Assembly (NCBI RefSeq): GCF_014207655.1
Contig: NZ_JACHHJ010000005.1
Span: 96,511 to 160,510, forward strand
Length of the DNA: 64,000 nt
Direction: 5' to 3'
Source: Geomicrobium halophilum
GTDB taxonomy: Bacteria > Bacillota > Bacilli > Bacillales > Marinococcaceae
In this document: positions 44,159 to 53,281 of the stretch, in pieces
Layout: every line of letters begins with the position of its first letter
Position numbering within the stretch: position 1 is the first letter of the stretch
Made by a program: the position numbers and the translations under genes
The notes under the pieces: model-generated
Database searches by the model: none
What the model was told of the DNA's origin: nothing
The model's input: only the letters and a program-made list of their open reading frames with translations

Positions 44159-44476
44159 CTAGCATATACCAAATTGACTGAAATGTGAATATCCTCTACA
44201 AATGTTTGATAGAATGTGTGTTTTTGAAAAAACGCTTTATGTATCGGGTTATTACAGAAGAAGTCTCCGAATACGCCGTAGTGCCGAAAATATTGGACCA
44301 AACGCCGAATAAGTCATTAGACACTGGGAGGGTTCCTTTAATGTTTAGAAACAAACGGAGAACTTAGTTGTCATGCACTTCCTGATTTTGTATAGTGAAC
44401 ATACAAGAGAAGAGATTCATCATGTTAATGTTAAAATGAACTCAATGGTTTTTACTAATTAGTAGGAGTGGAAATC

Positions 44477-45724
44477 GTGCTCATAGGGATTGCTATTGTT
44501 CTTTGTCTGCTTGCTTCTGCCTTTTTTTCAGGAAGTGAGACGGCAATGACAGCTGCCAATCGGATGAAAGTGCAAACGAAAGCTGAAAATAATGACCGTA
44601 AATCAGAAAAATTGCTAAAGATTTTGTCTCAGCCCGATACGTTTATTACGGGGATTTTGATTAGCAATAACACTGTAAATATCCTGTTACCTACTCTAGT
44701 CACGATGGTGGCGATTGAATATGGGTTCAACGTTGGCGTTGCTACCGCGTTGTTAACAGTCACCTTGATCGTTTTTGCAGAAGTGATTCCGAAGTCCATT
44801 GCAGCTACTTTTCCAGACCGGATTACATATATTGTTTTTCCCGTTATTGGTTTTGTTTTATGGATCTTGAAACCCTTAATTTATCTCCTTTCAAAATTGA
44901 CAGGAACAATCATTAAGACGCTTTCAAGGGAGGAAGTCCAAGAAACATCGATTTCAAAAGAAGAACTACGGACCATGGTTGATATTGCTCATACAGAAGG
45001 AGCGTTTGCGAATGAGGAAACCCATCGCATCAAAGGGGTACTTGATTTTTATAACTTGAATGTCCGTGATGTATTAAAAACCCCGCGTGTCGAAATTGTA
45101 GGTATTCCTTACGATGCCAGCTATGAGGAAGCCCGTGATATTATCCTTGGAAATCGATTCACGCGATATCCGGTTTATCGGGAGGATATGGATAATATCA
45201 TCGGGATGTTTCATTCCAAAGGGTTGATTTATTGGTCCGTGGATGAGGATCAGCAGCTTGTACAGATCTCTGACATGTCCCCGTTATATGTGCATGAGTT
45301 TCACTCGATTGAACAAGTGTTCCGTCAAATGTCAAAGGATCGAAAACACTTAGCGGTCATCCTTGATGAATACGGAGGGACGGTAGGACTGTTAAGCCAC
45401 GAGGATATTATCGAGGCGATGATCGGTCAAGAGATAGAGGATGAAACGGACCTAGGAAGTGAACCATTGATTGAGAGTTTAAGTAGCACGACCGTGATTT
45501 GTAATGGGAAAATTACACTTCGGCGGTTAAATAACGTTTTTGGCACAGAAATTCCTGAGAAAGAGGATGTACTGGCGGCTTTTATTCTGGATGAACTCGA
45601 ACATATACCGATGGAAGGCGATAGCTTTACTTACAATCACCTTGAATTTACGATTTTAACTGTCGAAGATGCTACTTTGAAAAGAGTAGAGATTCGAAAA
45701 CAACCGGTGGAAAAGGAAGAGTAA
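44477..45724 (+). CDS. CNNM/CorC-family transporter-like protein (DUF21-CBS-CorC_HlyC)
   Basis: A 415-residue membrane protein. An N-terminal CNNM/DUF21 domain has three to four helices (ASAFFSGSETAMTAANRMKV, then INNTVNILLPTLVT-like segment), a CBS pair lies about residues 200-320, and a CorC_HlyC C-terminal domain occupies 330-410. The family is linked to Mg2+/Co2+ export or homeostasis; older annotations as hemolysin are misleading. I prefer GTG 44477, 8 nt after AGGAG; GTG 44468 overlaps that site. A terminator follows. Confidence 0.85.
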   Translation: MLIGIAIVLCLLASAFFSGSETAMTAANRMKVQTKAENNDRKSEKLLKILSQPDTFITGILISNNTVNILLPTLVTMVAIEYGFNVGVATALLTVTLIVFAEVIPKSIAATFPDRITYIVFPVIGFVLWILKPLIYLLSKLTGTIIKTLSREEVQETSISKEELRTMVDIAHTEGAFANEETHRIKGVLDFYNLNVRDVLKTPRVEIVGIPYDASYEEARDIILGNRFTRYPVYREDMDNIIGMFHSKGLIYWSVDEDQQLVQISDMSPLYVHEFHSIEQVFRQMSKDRKHLAVILDEYGGTVGLLSHEDIIEAMIGQEIEDETDLGSEPLIESLSSTTVICNGKITLRRLNNVFGTEIPEKEDVLAAFILDELEHIPMEGDSFTYNHLEFTILTVEDATLKRVEIRKQPVEKEE

Positions 45725-45791
45725 AAGTAAGAACATCGTTGAATGAAATATATATAAACGGTAAATGTCCATATTTACAGTAGACCCGTAG

Positions 45792-45820
45792 AACGAGTCC
45801 TCGGAAGGGCTCGTTTTTTT
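45792..45820 (+). terminator. Terminator of the CNNM gene
   Basis: AACGAGTCCT pairs with AGGGCTCGTT with one mismatch, followed by TTTTT. Confidence 0.75.
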
Positions 45821-46000
45821 GTTGGCATCTGCATTGCAGACAGTATCGCCATGAGGAGAGCCCATCTTATAAGATGATGATATCCAGGGTGTCATAAGCA
45901 CCTCCCGGTGGAGAGTGCCAATCCTTGATTATAATGGAACAAAAAAGGGAATAAGATAGTGGCTCATGATACGGATAATTCTAAAGAAAAGGGCGGGATG

Positions 46001-47365
46001 ATGATGCCAGAAGCAGAAGAGCAAACCGCTAGGACTTATGTGGATGATGTGTTGACATCAGTTCAGCATCGAAATCCGAATGAGGAGGAGTTTTATCAAT
46101 CTACCCAAGAGATCATAGAATCTTTAGTTCCTTTTTTAGCTAAACACCCGAAATATATGGAACATGGAATCCTAGAGCGTATAGTAGAACCCGATCGGTT
46201 CATCATGTTTCGTGTGCCTTGGGTAGATGATCAAGGGAAGGTTCGTGTAAACCGAGGTTTTCGTGTTCAATTTAACTGCGCCATAGGCCCCTATAAAGGA
46301 GGATTGCGTTTTCATCCTTCTGTGAATGCAAGTGTTGTCAAGTTTTTAGGATTTGAGCAGATCTTTAAAAATGCTCTTACCGGACAAGCCATTGGCGGCG
46401 GAAAAGGAGGCGCTGATTTCAATCCAAAAGGAAAATCCGATGCTGAAATTATGAGATTTACCCAAAGTTTTATGATGGAATTAGCGAAGTACATTGGCCC
46501 TGATGTTGATGTACCTGCTGGGGATATTGGCGTTGGCGGCAGAGAAATTAATTACATGGTCGGTCAGTATAAAAAAATTCGTGGAGCATCTGAAGCTGAT
46601 GCATTTACAGGCAAACAGGTAGATATCGGAGGAAGTTTGACGCGCACAGAGTCAACGGGCTATGGGACGGTCTACTTTGTCCAACATATGCTCGAAGATC
46701 AAAACCGGAAATTAGAGGGGCAAACGGTTGTTGTGTCAGGGGCTGGAAAAGTATCCATCTATGCGATGGAGAAAGCCGTTCAGCTAGGTGCCAAGGTAGT
46801 CGCTTGTAATGACTCCGGCGGGTATATATTTGATGAAAAGGGAATTGATGTAGAAACGGTCAAGCAAATCAAGGAAGTTGAGCAAAAGCGTATTTATGAA
46901 TATGTCAACGAGCATCCCGAAGCCACTTATGTTGAAAATGGGAAAGTATGGGATATCCCTTGCGATATTGCCTTACCGTGTGCGACCCAAAATGAATTGG
47001 AGGAGGCCGATGCTAAACAATTAGTTTCCAATGGCGTGAAAGTGGTGGCAGAAGGAGCGAATATGCCTTGTACATTGGAAGCTATCCAAGTATTTCGAGG
47101 AAACCAGGTGCAATTTGGTCCGAGCAAGGCTGTGAATGCAGGAGGAGTGGCGGTTTCCGCGTTAGAAATGGCCCAAAACAGCTCCAGAGAATCTTGGTCG
47201 TTTGAGGAAGTGGACACCCAATTACAAGCGATTATGAGAGACATTTATCAAAAAAGCGTAACGGCCGGAAGAACGTATCAATGTGAGGATAATTTAATTG
47301 ATGGTGCCAACATTGCTGGTTTTCAAAAAGTTGCCGATGCCATGATTGCGCAAGGTGTGGTGTAG
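46001..47365 (+). CDS. gdhA: NADP-specific glutamate dehydrogenase
   Basis: A 454-residue hexameric-type GDH. Catalytic-site motifs: GPYKGGLRFHPSV (Lys near residue 110), GGGKGGADFNPKGKSD and PAGDIGVGGREI with the catalytic Asp. The Rossmann motif is SGAGKVS (GXGXXS/A pattern). The length and sequence match the biosynthetic NADP enzyme rather than the RocG/GudB NAD type, so it assimilates ammonia into 2-oxoglutarate. Three ATGs in a row (45998, 46001, 46004) follow AAAAGGG; an upstream GTG at 45959 is also possible and would add 14 residues. Confidence 0.9.
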   Translation: MMPEAEEQTARTYVDDVLTSVQHRNPNEEEFYQSTQEIIESLVPFLAKHPKYMEHGILERIVEPDRFIMFRVPWVDDQGKVRVNRGFRVQFNCAIGPYKGGLRFHPSVNASVVKFLGFEQIFKNALTGQAIGGGKGGADFNPKGKSDAEIMRFTQSFMMELAKYIGPDVDVPAGDIGVGGREINYMVGQYKKIRGASEADAFTGKQVDIGGSLTRTESTGYGTVYFVQHMLEDQNRKLEGQTVVVSGAGKVSIYAMEKAVQLGAKVVACNDSGGYIFDEKGIDVETVKQIKEVEQKRIYEYVNEHPEATYVENGKVWDIPCDIALPCATQNELEEADAKQLVSNGVKVVAEGANMPCTLEAIQVFRGNQVQFGPSKAVNAGGVAVSALEMAQNSSRESWSFEEVDTQLQAIMRDIYQKSVTAGRTYQCEDNLIDGANIAGFQKVADAMIAQGVV

Positions 47366-47407
47366 AAACAAGGTCTTATGTTAAAAGCAAATGAAGGGGG
47401 AGTAAGT

Positions 47408-47563
47408 ATGGAGTCAACACGTTCAATGATTTTTGACTTCATTTGAAACATGGATGAAGCGTTTTCAACCTCTCACGGTTTAGACGAGGGCAACAGAAAA
47501 ATAACATACAATCCAAAATGGAGTTTCCCGCAAGTTATGAAGGGGAAAGGGTATGTAGACTGA
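47408..47563 (+). pseudogene. Short gene with in-frame TGA (decayed or recoded)
   Basis: AAGGGGGAGTAAGT gives a perfect ribosome site for ATG 47408. The frame reads MESTRSMIFDFI, a TGA at 47444-47446, then 38 further sense codons to a second TGA at 47561. No family is recognised. It may be a dead small gene, or the first 12 codons may be a leader peptide. Confidence 0.35.
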
Positions 47564-47580
47564 CATCGAGGTGATGGAAC

Positions 47581-47991
47581 GTGTCTAATCATGCAGGTTT
47601 TTGGATTCGACTTGGAGGAGTAATTCTTGACGGTATTATGATTGGCGCCGTCATTTTTGCGGTCATTTTCATTTTTGGCTTGGATACTGCCAACCCCTTC
47701 GTTCAATTCGGGGAATCGATAATCACCATATTGTATTACCTATTAGTTCCAGTGCTTTGGTATGGGTACACCCTCGGAAAAAGGGTGGTTGGAGTCCGGA
47801 TTGTGAAAACGAACGGGGCGAATGTAACGATTGGGACGATGTTACTTAGGCATATTGTTGGTGGCTTGGTTTATTCAATAACCCTTGGCATTGGGGTTAT
47901 CGTGTCTGCCTTTATGGTAGGATTGCGTGAAGATAAACGAGCGATTCATGATTTTATTGCCGGAACGTATGTAACTCATAATCAACCATAG
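47581..47991 (+). CDS. RDD-family membrane protein
   Basis: A 136-residue protein with three hydrophobic segments. The RDD-family features are the N-terminal GFWIRLGGVILDGIM (Arg-Asp-type pattern), LGKRVVGVRIVKTNG in the middle loop and DKRAIHDFIAGTYV near the end. Some members act as Na+/H+ antiporters in halophiles, but most are uncharacterised. The start is GTG 47581 preceded by GAGGTGAT. Confidence 0.85.
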   Translation: MSNHAGFWIRLGGVILDGIMIGAVIFAVIFIFGLDTANPFVQFGESIITILYYLLVPVLWYGYTLGKRVVGVRIVKTNGANVTIGTMLLRHIVGGLVYSITLGIGVIVSAFMVGLREDKRAIHDFIAGTYVTHNQP

Positions 47992-48056
47992 GAGGAAAAG
48001 GGCGATGATGTTATGTTCATTGCTCTTTTTTCATTCGTCATGAAGAAGGACAGAGT

Positions 48057-48626
48057 GTGCATACACTGAAGGAAACAAGCTTCAGGAAAGGTGTGTGCAC
48101 CTTCGTGAACCGTCAGCCAATTAAAATGCTTGCCTGGTCATTCTTTGCCATTTATATGGCTGTACTCATTTATATTACAATGCTTGCCTGGAACCATGGT
48201 GCCTCTCTTGGCCCCGATGGTCCTGGTGGCAGGAACTATAATTTGATTCCCTTTCGCAGCATTTATCGAATCGGCGTCTTTAGTCCGACGTTTTTCGATC
48301 CCTTGAAAATATTGATCGGGAACGTTTTATTGTTCGTTCCTTTAGGCTTCTACTTACCACTGTTATTTAAGGGTCTGCAGTCGATGGGGAAAATCATCCT
48401 CGTCGGTGCTTTCGTTTCACTGTTTATTGAGTTATATCAATTCACTTTCACCCTTCGTGTGAGCGATATTGATGATTTAGTTTTGAATACCTTTGGCGTC
48501 TTTATTGGCGCTGTATGGTTTTTTTCTTGCCGGAAGATTTCCCGTCGGATCATCATAATTCCGCCTGATGCTCCTTTTCCTTCGCGACGTAGCGGTTCCA
48601 TAAACGGTAACAGCCATAAACAATAA
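48057..48626 (+). CDS. VanZ-family membrane protein
   Basis: A 189-residue protein with four to five helices and the VanZ pattern NLIPFRSIYRIG, GNVLLFVPLGFYLPLLF and the conserved ELYQFTFTLRVSDIDDLVLNT. VanZ-like proteins affect lipoglycopeptide susceptibility in some hosts; the role here is unknown. The start is GTG 48057 after AGAAGGA. Its last 74 bp overlap the convergent TVP38 gene, which gives an unusual basic, Ser/Arg-rich tail. Confidence 0.82.
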   Translation: MHTLKETSFRKGVCTFVNRQPIKMLAWSFFAIYMAVLIYITMLAWNHGASLGPDGPGGRNYNLIPFRSIYRIGVFSPTFFDPLKILIGNVLLFVPLGFYLPLLFKGLQSMGKIILVGAFVSLFIELYQFTFTLRVSDIDDLVLNTFGVFIGAVWFFSCRKISRRIIIIPPDAPFPSRRSGSINGNSHKQ

Positions 48627-49200
48627 GAAGGAAACTACCATACAATAAGGCAATATAAAATAAATCGGCAGGGTTTCTGACAATCGTGCTGCCAACGGTC
48701 GCAAACAGAATCATCGAAGGGATTTTTCCAACCGATGAAGCAATGGTATACGACCCAAACGTTACCCTGCTTAGTGCTGAGTATATATTGACGATAATCG
48801 AAGGGACAATGGGGATCAATCTAGTTAAAAAGATCGTCATAAATGCGTTTCGTTCAAACAGCATGGTCACTTTCGAGAGCGCTTGATATTTGCTGATAAG
48901 TTTTAAACCCCAGTCCTGATAACCAAAACGTACGAATGCAAACATAATAATTGAAGCCATTGAAGAGCCAATCCATGTGACGAGACTTCCGAGATAAGAC
49001 CCATAGATGGCTCCCAATATGCCCCCGATAATCGGATAAGGAATGACGGGAAACAAAGACATAAGCGTTGCCAGCATAGCCGTAATGATCACCGATTCGG
49101 TCCCGTGCTCATCAATCCACATTGCGATATTTTCCCCATAGAAAAAGACAATCCCTGCAAGCAGGGCGAGTGTAGCGAATACGAATAGTTTTCTATACAT
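48553..49200 (-). CDS. TVP38/TMEM64 (DedA-like) membrane protein
   Basis: A 215-residue protein with five to six helices. The SNARE-associated/DedA signature is visible: FPVIPYPIIGGILGAIYGSYLGSLVTWIGSSMAS, FVRFGYQDWG and FLTRLIPIVPSIIVNIYSALSRVTFGSY. Related proteins flip or recycle lipids such as undecaprenyl phosphate. AGGTGAACCT precedes ATG 49200. It overlaps the VanZ gene tail to tail. Confidence 0.85.
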   Translation of the reverse strand: MYRKLFVFATLALLAGIVFFYGENIAMWIDEHGTESVIITAMLATLMSLFPVIPYPIIGGILGAIYGSYLGSLVTWIGSSMASIIMFAFVRFGYQDWGLKLISKYQALSKVTMLFERNAFMTIFLTRLIPIVPSIIVNIYSALSRVTFGSYTIASSVGKIPSMILFATVGSTIVRNPADLFYIALLYGSFLLIVYGCYRLWNRYVAKEKEHQAEL

Positions 49201-49233
49201 AGGTTCACCTCAGGATGTGCTTTCTATATTCTA

Positions 49234-49812
49234 TCATCTGTTATGAGAAGGTTCATTCTTTATACCGTATAAAAATATGGAAGTAGCCTGATGATATAGG
49301 TACCGGCGTTCTTCCAGACTATGGCCTAAAGTATGAAGTTCAAGGCCCGAATACATCGAGGCCGCAGCCTTACTTATGGATTGGATATCTTTAATCACCC
49401 ATTCATTTTCTTCATTTCCTTTTTTAAGAATGTCTTGAAAGTGTTGGATGTAGTTGTCATTCATTTGGTCAATCTTTTGTGAGATGCTTTGTGATTCATG
49501 TTCTTTTGCTAAAAATTCATTGACGGCATGACGAAGGGGATAATCAGCATCCACATAAGCAGAAAAATCTGCAAATGTGTGTAACATTTCACTCGCGGAT
49601 TCGTCATCGTTTTTATGTTGAGCCCAAAGGGTATCCCATTCGTTTTCGTCTTCTTCAATGATCGTTAAGAATAACTCCTCTTTGTTCGTAAAGTGATGAT
49701 AAAGGTTTCCTTTGCTGCTTTCGGAAGCTTTGACGATATCCCCAATGGATGTCGCTGTGAAACCTTTACGGATAAATATTTCTCGCGCGGCTGTCATGAT
49801 TTTATCTTTCAT
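49234..49812 (-). CDS. TetR/AcrR-family repressor of the adjacent MFS gene
   Basis: A 192-residue regulator with the N-terminal HTH IFIRKGFTATSIGDIVKASESSKGNLYHHFTNKEEL. The ligand domain is helical and acidic. AAAGGAG lies 7 nt before ATG 49812. It is divergent from an MFS transporter; the shared intergenic dyad ACCGA-4-TCGGT lies between this gene's likely -35 and -10 and just after the MFS -10, so it should repress both genes. Confidence 0.88.
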   Translation of the reverse strand: MKDKIMTAAREIFIRKGFTATSIGDIVKASESSKGNLYHHFTNKEELFLTIIEEDENEWDTLWAQHKNDDESASEMLHTFADFSAYVDADYPLRHAVNEFLAKEHESQSISQKIDQMNDNYIQHFQDILKKGNEENEWVIKDIQSISKAAASMYSGLELHTLGHSLEERRYLYHQATSIFLYGIKNEPSHNR

Positions 49813-49827
49813 GAAAAAACTCCTTTG

Positions 49828-49874
49828 TTGACATTATGAAGCCATTCACTTATATTATAGACCGAACGGTCGGT
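49828..49874. promoter_or_regulatory. Divergent promoter with TetR operator
   Basis: On the plus strand TTGACA (49828-49833), 17 bp and TATATT (49851-49856). The dyad ACCGAACGGTCGGT (49861-49874) follows directly. On the minus strand TATAAT and a TTTTCA element 17 bp away embrace the same dyad. This places the MFS start downstream of 49875. Confidence 0.7.
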
Positions 49875-49898
49875 TTTGAAAAGGAAGAAGGTGAGACG

Positions 49899-51113
49899 TT
49901 GCTACAACATGGACAGCCGTTGTCACAGAATCGAATATTCATCTTACTATTGATTGCCGGCATTTTCGCCGTGATCGGCTTTAGTATGTTTTTAACGACG
50001 GTATCATGGTATGCCATAAGTGCGATGGGGTCGCCCACCGCGGTTGGCTTGGTTTTAATGGCTGCCACAATTCCTCGTTTGGTTATGATGATGTTTGGCG
50101 GCGTCGTTGCGGATAAATATAAGAAAACGACGATCATGTTTATGACCAACCTCATCCAGGCGTTTGTATTATTCAGTTTATATGTGCTTGTTGATAATGA
50201 GATTTTGACATTGACCGTTTTACTCGTTATCGCAGGGGTATTTGGAATGTTGGATGCCTTTTTTGGCCCTGCCAGTATGTCACTGATACCTAAAGTTGTC
50301 CCGAAAAAGCAGTTGCAGAGGGCAAATTCGATTTTTCAAGGGGCAGATCAAATTTCTTTTATTGTGGGTCCGATTTTTGCGGGGCTTATGATGGAATCTT
50401 TAGGTGTAGCTTCCAGTTTTCTTGTAGCTACAATCCTTGTATTTTTATCGGCTGTTTTTATTTTCCCTCCATTTATCAAGGAAGCGGCGGTTGATGAAAG
50501 AGTTTCGCAAAACCCTTGGCAAGATATGAAAGAGGGGATGAGTTTTGTTCGAAACTCGAGCTTTTTGCTAACAGGGCTCATTGTCTTGATCTCTTTGAAC
50601 TTCTTTGTGTTCGGCGCTCTTCATATTGCGATCCCCTTGCTTGTGGATGTATATGGCGGTTCACCGTTAAACTTAAGTTTTATGGAGGCTAGTTTAGGCA
50701 TAGGGATGCTTATTGGCAGTGTGTTATTGAGTATATATACGATTCAGAAACGACGGGGAGCAGTAACCATTTATGGTTTAATGGCTTCCTTAGGTCTTTT
50801 TATATTATTCAGTCTAGTGCCCTCTCTACCCTTTTTAACCGCGATTTTATTTTTTATCGGTTTTTCGATGGTATTTGTTTACGTCCCTTTCTTCACGGTA
50901 GCTCAGGAAAATACAGAAAATCGAATCATGGGAAGGGTTATGAGCATTATATTTCTAGCTATGAACGGATTCGACCCTGTATCTTATGGGATTGTCACCG
51001 GTTTTGTTTCGATAGGGATTCCTGTACAAATGGTGCTGTTTGGGCTAGGGGTCAGTGGCCTTTTGATTGCACTGACCGTATTTTTTAAAGCGCGAGAATT
51101 CCGCGAGGTTTAA
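49899..51113 (+). CDS. MFS transporter (DHA-type drug exporter)
   Basis: A 404-residue transporter with twelve predicted helices, of the MFS_3/enterobactin-exporter-like group (FGGVVADKYKKTTIM is the loop 2-3 motif). The start is TTG 49899, preceded by AAGAAGGTGAG. An upstream ATG at 49836 lies between the -35 and -10 of its own promoter and cannot be the real start. It is divergent from a TetR repressor and probably induced by its export substrate, which is unknown. Confidence 0.85.
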   Translation: MLQHGQPLSQNRIFILLLIAGIFAVIGFSMFLTTVSWYAISAMGSPTAVGLVLMAATIPRLVMMMFGGVVADKYKKTTIMFMTNLIQAFVLFSLYVLVDNEILTLTVLLVIAGVFGMLDAFFGPASMSLIPKVVPKKQLQRANSIFQGADQISFIVGPIFAGLMMESLGVASSFLVATILVFLSAVFIFPPFIKEAAVDERVSQNPWQDMKEGMSFVRNSSFLLTGLIVLISLNFFVFGALHIAIPLLVDVYGGSPLNLSFMEASLGIGMLIGSVLLSIYTIQKRRGAVTIYGLMASLGLFILFSLVPSLPFLTAILFFIGFSMVFVYVPFFTVAQENTENRIMGRVMSIIFLAMNGFDPVSYGIVTGFVSIGIPVQMVLFGLGVSGLLIALTVFFKAREFREV

Positions 51114-51169
51114 AATAGTGGGCAATGAGGAAAACCATGCATAGATCACATGAAGGCAAGGTGAATGGA

Positions 51170-52291
51170 ATGCGACGCTTTGAAGATACATTGTTCGATC
51201 AAGAACATATCAGCAATCATATTTTAAAAAATCGCTATATCGTTGGGCCTATGACGAGGGTAAGTTCAGAAGCCGATGGAACGCCAAATGAACGGGTCCA
51301 TCAGTATTATGAACGTTTTGCTAAAGGTGGATTTGCCGCTGTGATTACGGAGGGTACGTATCCGGATACACAGTATAGTCAGGGCTATGAATATCAGGCA
51401 GGCCTGGCGACGGAGAAACATGCGGAGGCATGGGAGCCGATTGTGCGTGACGTGAAAGCTCATGGAGCAAAAATGATCGTTCAGCTCATGCATGCAGGCG
51501 GACAATCGCAGGGTAATTATTATACGGATACTTCTGTGGCTCCATCCCCCTTTCAGCCGCCGAGGAATAAGGTTGAGGTGTATGGCGGTAAAGGCGAGTT
51601 TCCGGTGGCGAAAGAAATGACAAAAGATGAAATCGAAGATGTTAAAGACAGCTTCGTTCAATCTGCGCGTTATGCACAGGCTGCAGGGTTTGACGGTATT
51701 GAACTTCATGGTGCCAACGGGTATTTACTCGATCAGTTTTTATCAGAGAATAGTAATAAACGCACGGATGAATATGGAGGATCGATTGAAAATCGCGTAC
51801 GCTTGCTTGTGGAATTGATCGAAGACGTTCGTGAGGCAGTTGGTGAACAAATGATCCTAGGGATCCGCATTTCCCAACTGAAAGCGACGAACGGTACGTA
51901 TAAATGGCCTGGCGGGGAGCAGGATGCAGAAGAGATATTCTCAAAACTTGGAGAAACGGATGTTGATTACATCCACCTTTCCGATGATGATGCAAGCACC
52001 CCTGGCTTTGGTGAGGGAACGATGACGATGTCAGAAGCAGCTAAACGGTTCTCAGGAAAACCCATTATTGCTTGTGGAAGTCTCTCCGACCCGGAAAAAG
52101 CCTCACGACTTATTTCTGAAGGTCAGTGTGATTTCGTTGCCATTGCCAGGCAAGCCCTGGCGAACCCAGATACACCGAATCGCGTGCTCAACAATAAACC
52201 ACTGAACACGTTTGATGCCGACAGCATCATGAAGCCGAAAGCGTATGTAAAAGACGATGAGCTGTCCAAGGAATTGATGGAGAATGAATAA
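51170..52291 (+). CDS. NADH:flavin oxidoreductase, old-yellow-enzyme family
   Basis: A 373-residue FMN-binding TIM barrel. N-terminal LKNRYIVGPMTR (FMN contact), QLMHAGGQS, the catalytic His/Asn pair in ELHGANGYLLDQFLS, and GGSIENRVR are clear, with C-terminal FVAIARQALANPD. OYE-like enzymes reduce activated alkenes or nitroesters with NAD(P)H. AAGGTGAAT precedes ATG 51170. It is 57 bp after the MFS gene and may be co-transcribed. A second homologue is at 56759. Confidence 0.87.
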   Translation: MRRFEDTLFDQEHISNHILKNRYIVGPMTRVSSEADGTPNERVHQYYERFAKGGFAAVITEGTYPDTQYSQGYEYQAGLATEKHAEAWEPIVRDVKAHGAKMIVQLMHAGGQSQGNYYTDTSVAPSPFQPPRNKVEVYGGKGEFPVAKEMTKDEIEDVKDSFVQSARYAQAAGFDGIELHGANGYLLDQFLSENSNKRTDEYGGSIENRVRLLVELIEDVREAVGEQMILGIRISQLKATNGTYKWPGGEQDAEEIFSKLGETDVDYIHLSDDDASTPGFGEGTMTMSEAAKRFSGKPIIACGSLSDPEKASRLISEGQCDFVAIARQALANPDTPNRVLNNKPLNTFDADSIMKPKAYVKDDELSKELMENE

Positions 52292-52302
52292 TGAAGGAAT
52301 AG

Positions 52303-52338
52303 AAATCTGATGTGATGGTTCTCACATCAGATTTTTTT
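52303..52338 (+). terminator. Terminator of the MFS/OYE unit
   Basis: AAATCTGATGTGA (52303-52315) pairs perfectly with TCACATCAGATTT (52322-52334), followed by TTTT. Confidence 0.85.
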
Positions 52339-52339
52339 A

Positions 52340-52438
52340 GCAGATAAGAAAGTATAAATCAATTTTCTTATCTGCATAAGTGCAATTAAAGCTTTCGCCA
52401 TAAAAGCTTGGCGAAAAGCCAAGTTTTCTAATGAAAGC
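52340..52438. ncRNA. Structured intergenic segment with competing hairpins
   Basis: A perfect 12-bp stem (GCAGATAAGAAA with TTTCTTATCTGC) is followed by TTTCGCC/GGCGAAA (52393-52416) and CTTGGC/GCCAAG (52407-52423, followed by TTTTC). The last two share bases and are mutually exclusive. An outer GCTTTC/GAAAGC stem encloses them. This may be an unrecognised regulatory RNA or only nested terminators; no gene is present. Confidence 0.35.
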
Positions 52439-52537
52439 AAAATCAACGCTGGCCTTCATGTTGAGTGAAAATAAAGTGTTGAATTTTAAAAAAAGATCTT
52501 TAAAAAATAAAAAAGTCGTTTAAAATTAGAGGTGTTT

Positions 52538-52560
52538 GGGCGGGTTGTACACCCGCCCTT
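52538..52560. terminator. GC-rich hairpin before the HIRAN-like gene
   Basis: GGGCGGGT (52538-52545) pairs perfectly with ACCCGCCC (52551-52558). It stands out in AT-rich DNA about 85 bp before the next start codon. Confidence 0.5.
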
Positions 52561-52642
52561 CAACTACATTACAATTAAAGAGCCAGATAATGGAATAAGA
52601 TTCGATGCTGAATAAGATGCTGAATAGAAAGGGGTCAATAAC

Positions 52643-53281
52643 ATGGGTGTATTTGATTTTCTTTTTAAAAACAAAGAAACATCTCAAAACAATGAAACAG
52701 AAAAACAACAAGAGAACGTAACTCCAGAAATTAAAGAGGAATATAAAGGACCAATCCCTATTGGAGAAACTAGTTATTCAGTAACAAGAGAAGAGAAATA
52801 TGGAATATTTGAATACATTGATTTCAAAATTGCAGGAACCTCTTTTTATCAAAAGACTATAAAAAAAGCTGTACAACAAGAAAAGGAAAATGGCATTTTC
52901 TTTGATGAAAAATATGATGGTATGACAAACAAAAATATTTTAGAAGAAACTTATAATGAACCTATTTTTGAATATAGTGATGCGTTATTTTCCAATTGCT
53001 CGTTACAATTAGAACCTGATAATGAATATGATTCAAAGGCAATAGCAGTCTATATAGATTCATTTATGGTTGGTCATGTTCCTAAAAAAAACTTCTCAGA
53101 GGGTAAAGAATACATATATGATCAATTAACTGGTGGATTAAAAGATAACCAAAAACTAAATTTTAGTGTCAGTCTAAGAGGTGGTAAATATAAAATAAAC
53201 CGCGATGATGAAAAAGTTGATACTGGGGAATCTGATTATAAATTAGATGGACAAGTAACTATAAAAATCGAATATAACTAG
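52643..53281 (+). CDS. AT-rich gene with HIRAN-like domain
   Basis: A 212-residue acidic protein. The first 40 residues are polar and Glu/Gln-rich. The central part (about 110-155) reads LEPDNEYDSKAIAVYIDSFM followed by VGHVPKK, which fits a HIRAN domain, a DNA-end-binding module (L.PDNPYDPNAVAV-type motif). Function is unknown. GAAAGGGG precedes ATG 52643. Its base composition is clearly more AT-rich than the genes before 52 kb, marking the start of the accessory region. It is followed by the first interspersed repeats. Confidence 0.6.
   Translation: MGVFDFLFKNKETSQNNETEKQQENVTPEIKEEYKGPIPIGETSYSVTREEKYGIFEYIDFKIAGTSFYQKTIKKAVQQEKENGIFFDEKYDGMTNKNILEETYNEPIFEYSDALFSNCSLQLEPDNEYDSKAIAVYIDSFMVGHVPKKNFSEGKEYIYDQLTGGLKDNQKLNFSVSLRGGKYKINRDDEKVDTGESDYKLDGQVTIKIEYN

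Noticed and set aside
49836-49898. N-terminal 21 residues of a longer MFS protein
   Set aside because: The segment contains the -10 element and the TetR operator, so it should not be transcribed as coding sequence.
52526-52711. Minus-strand 61-codon frame overlapping the HIRAN-like gene start
   Set aside because: It is antisense to a well-supported start region and rich in Phe/Ile from AT-rich DNA, with no ribosome site.
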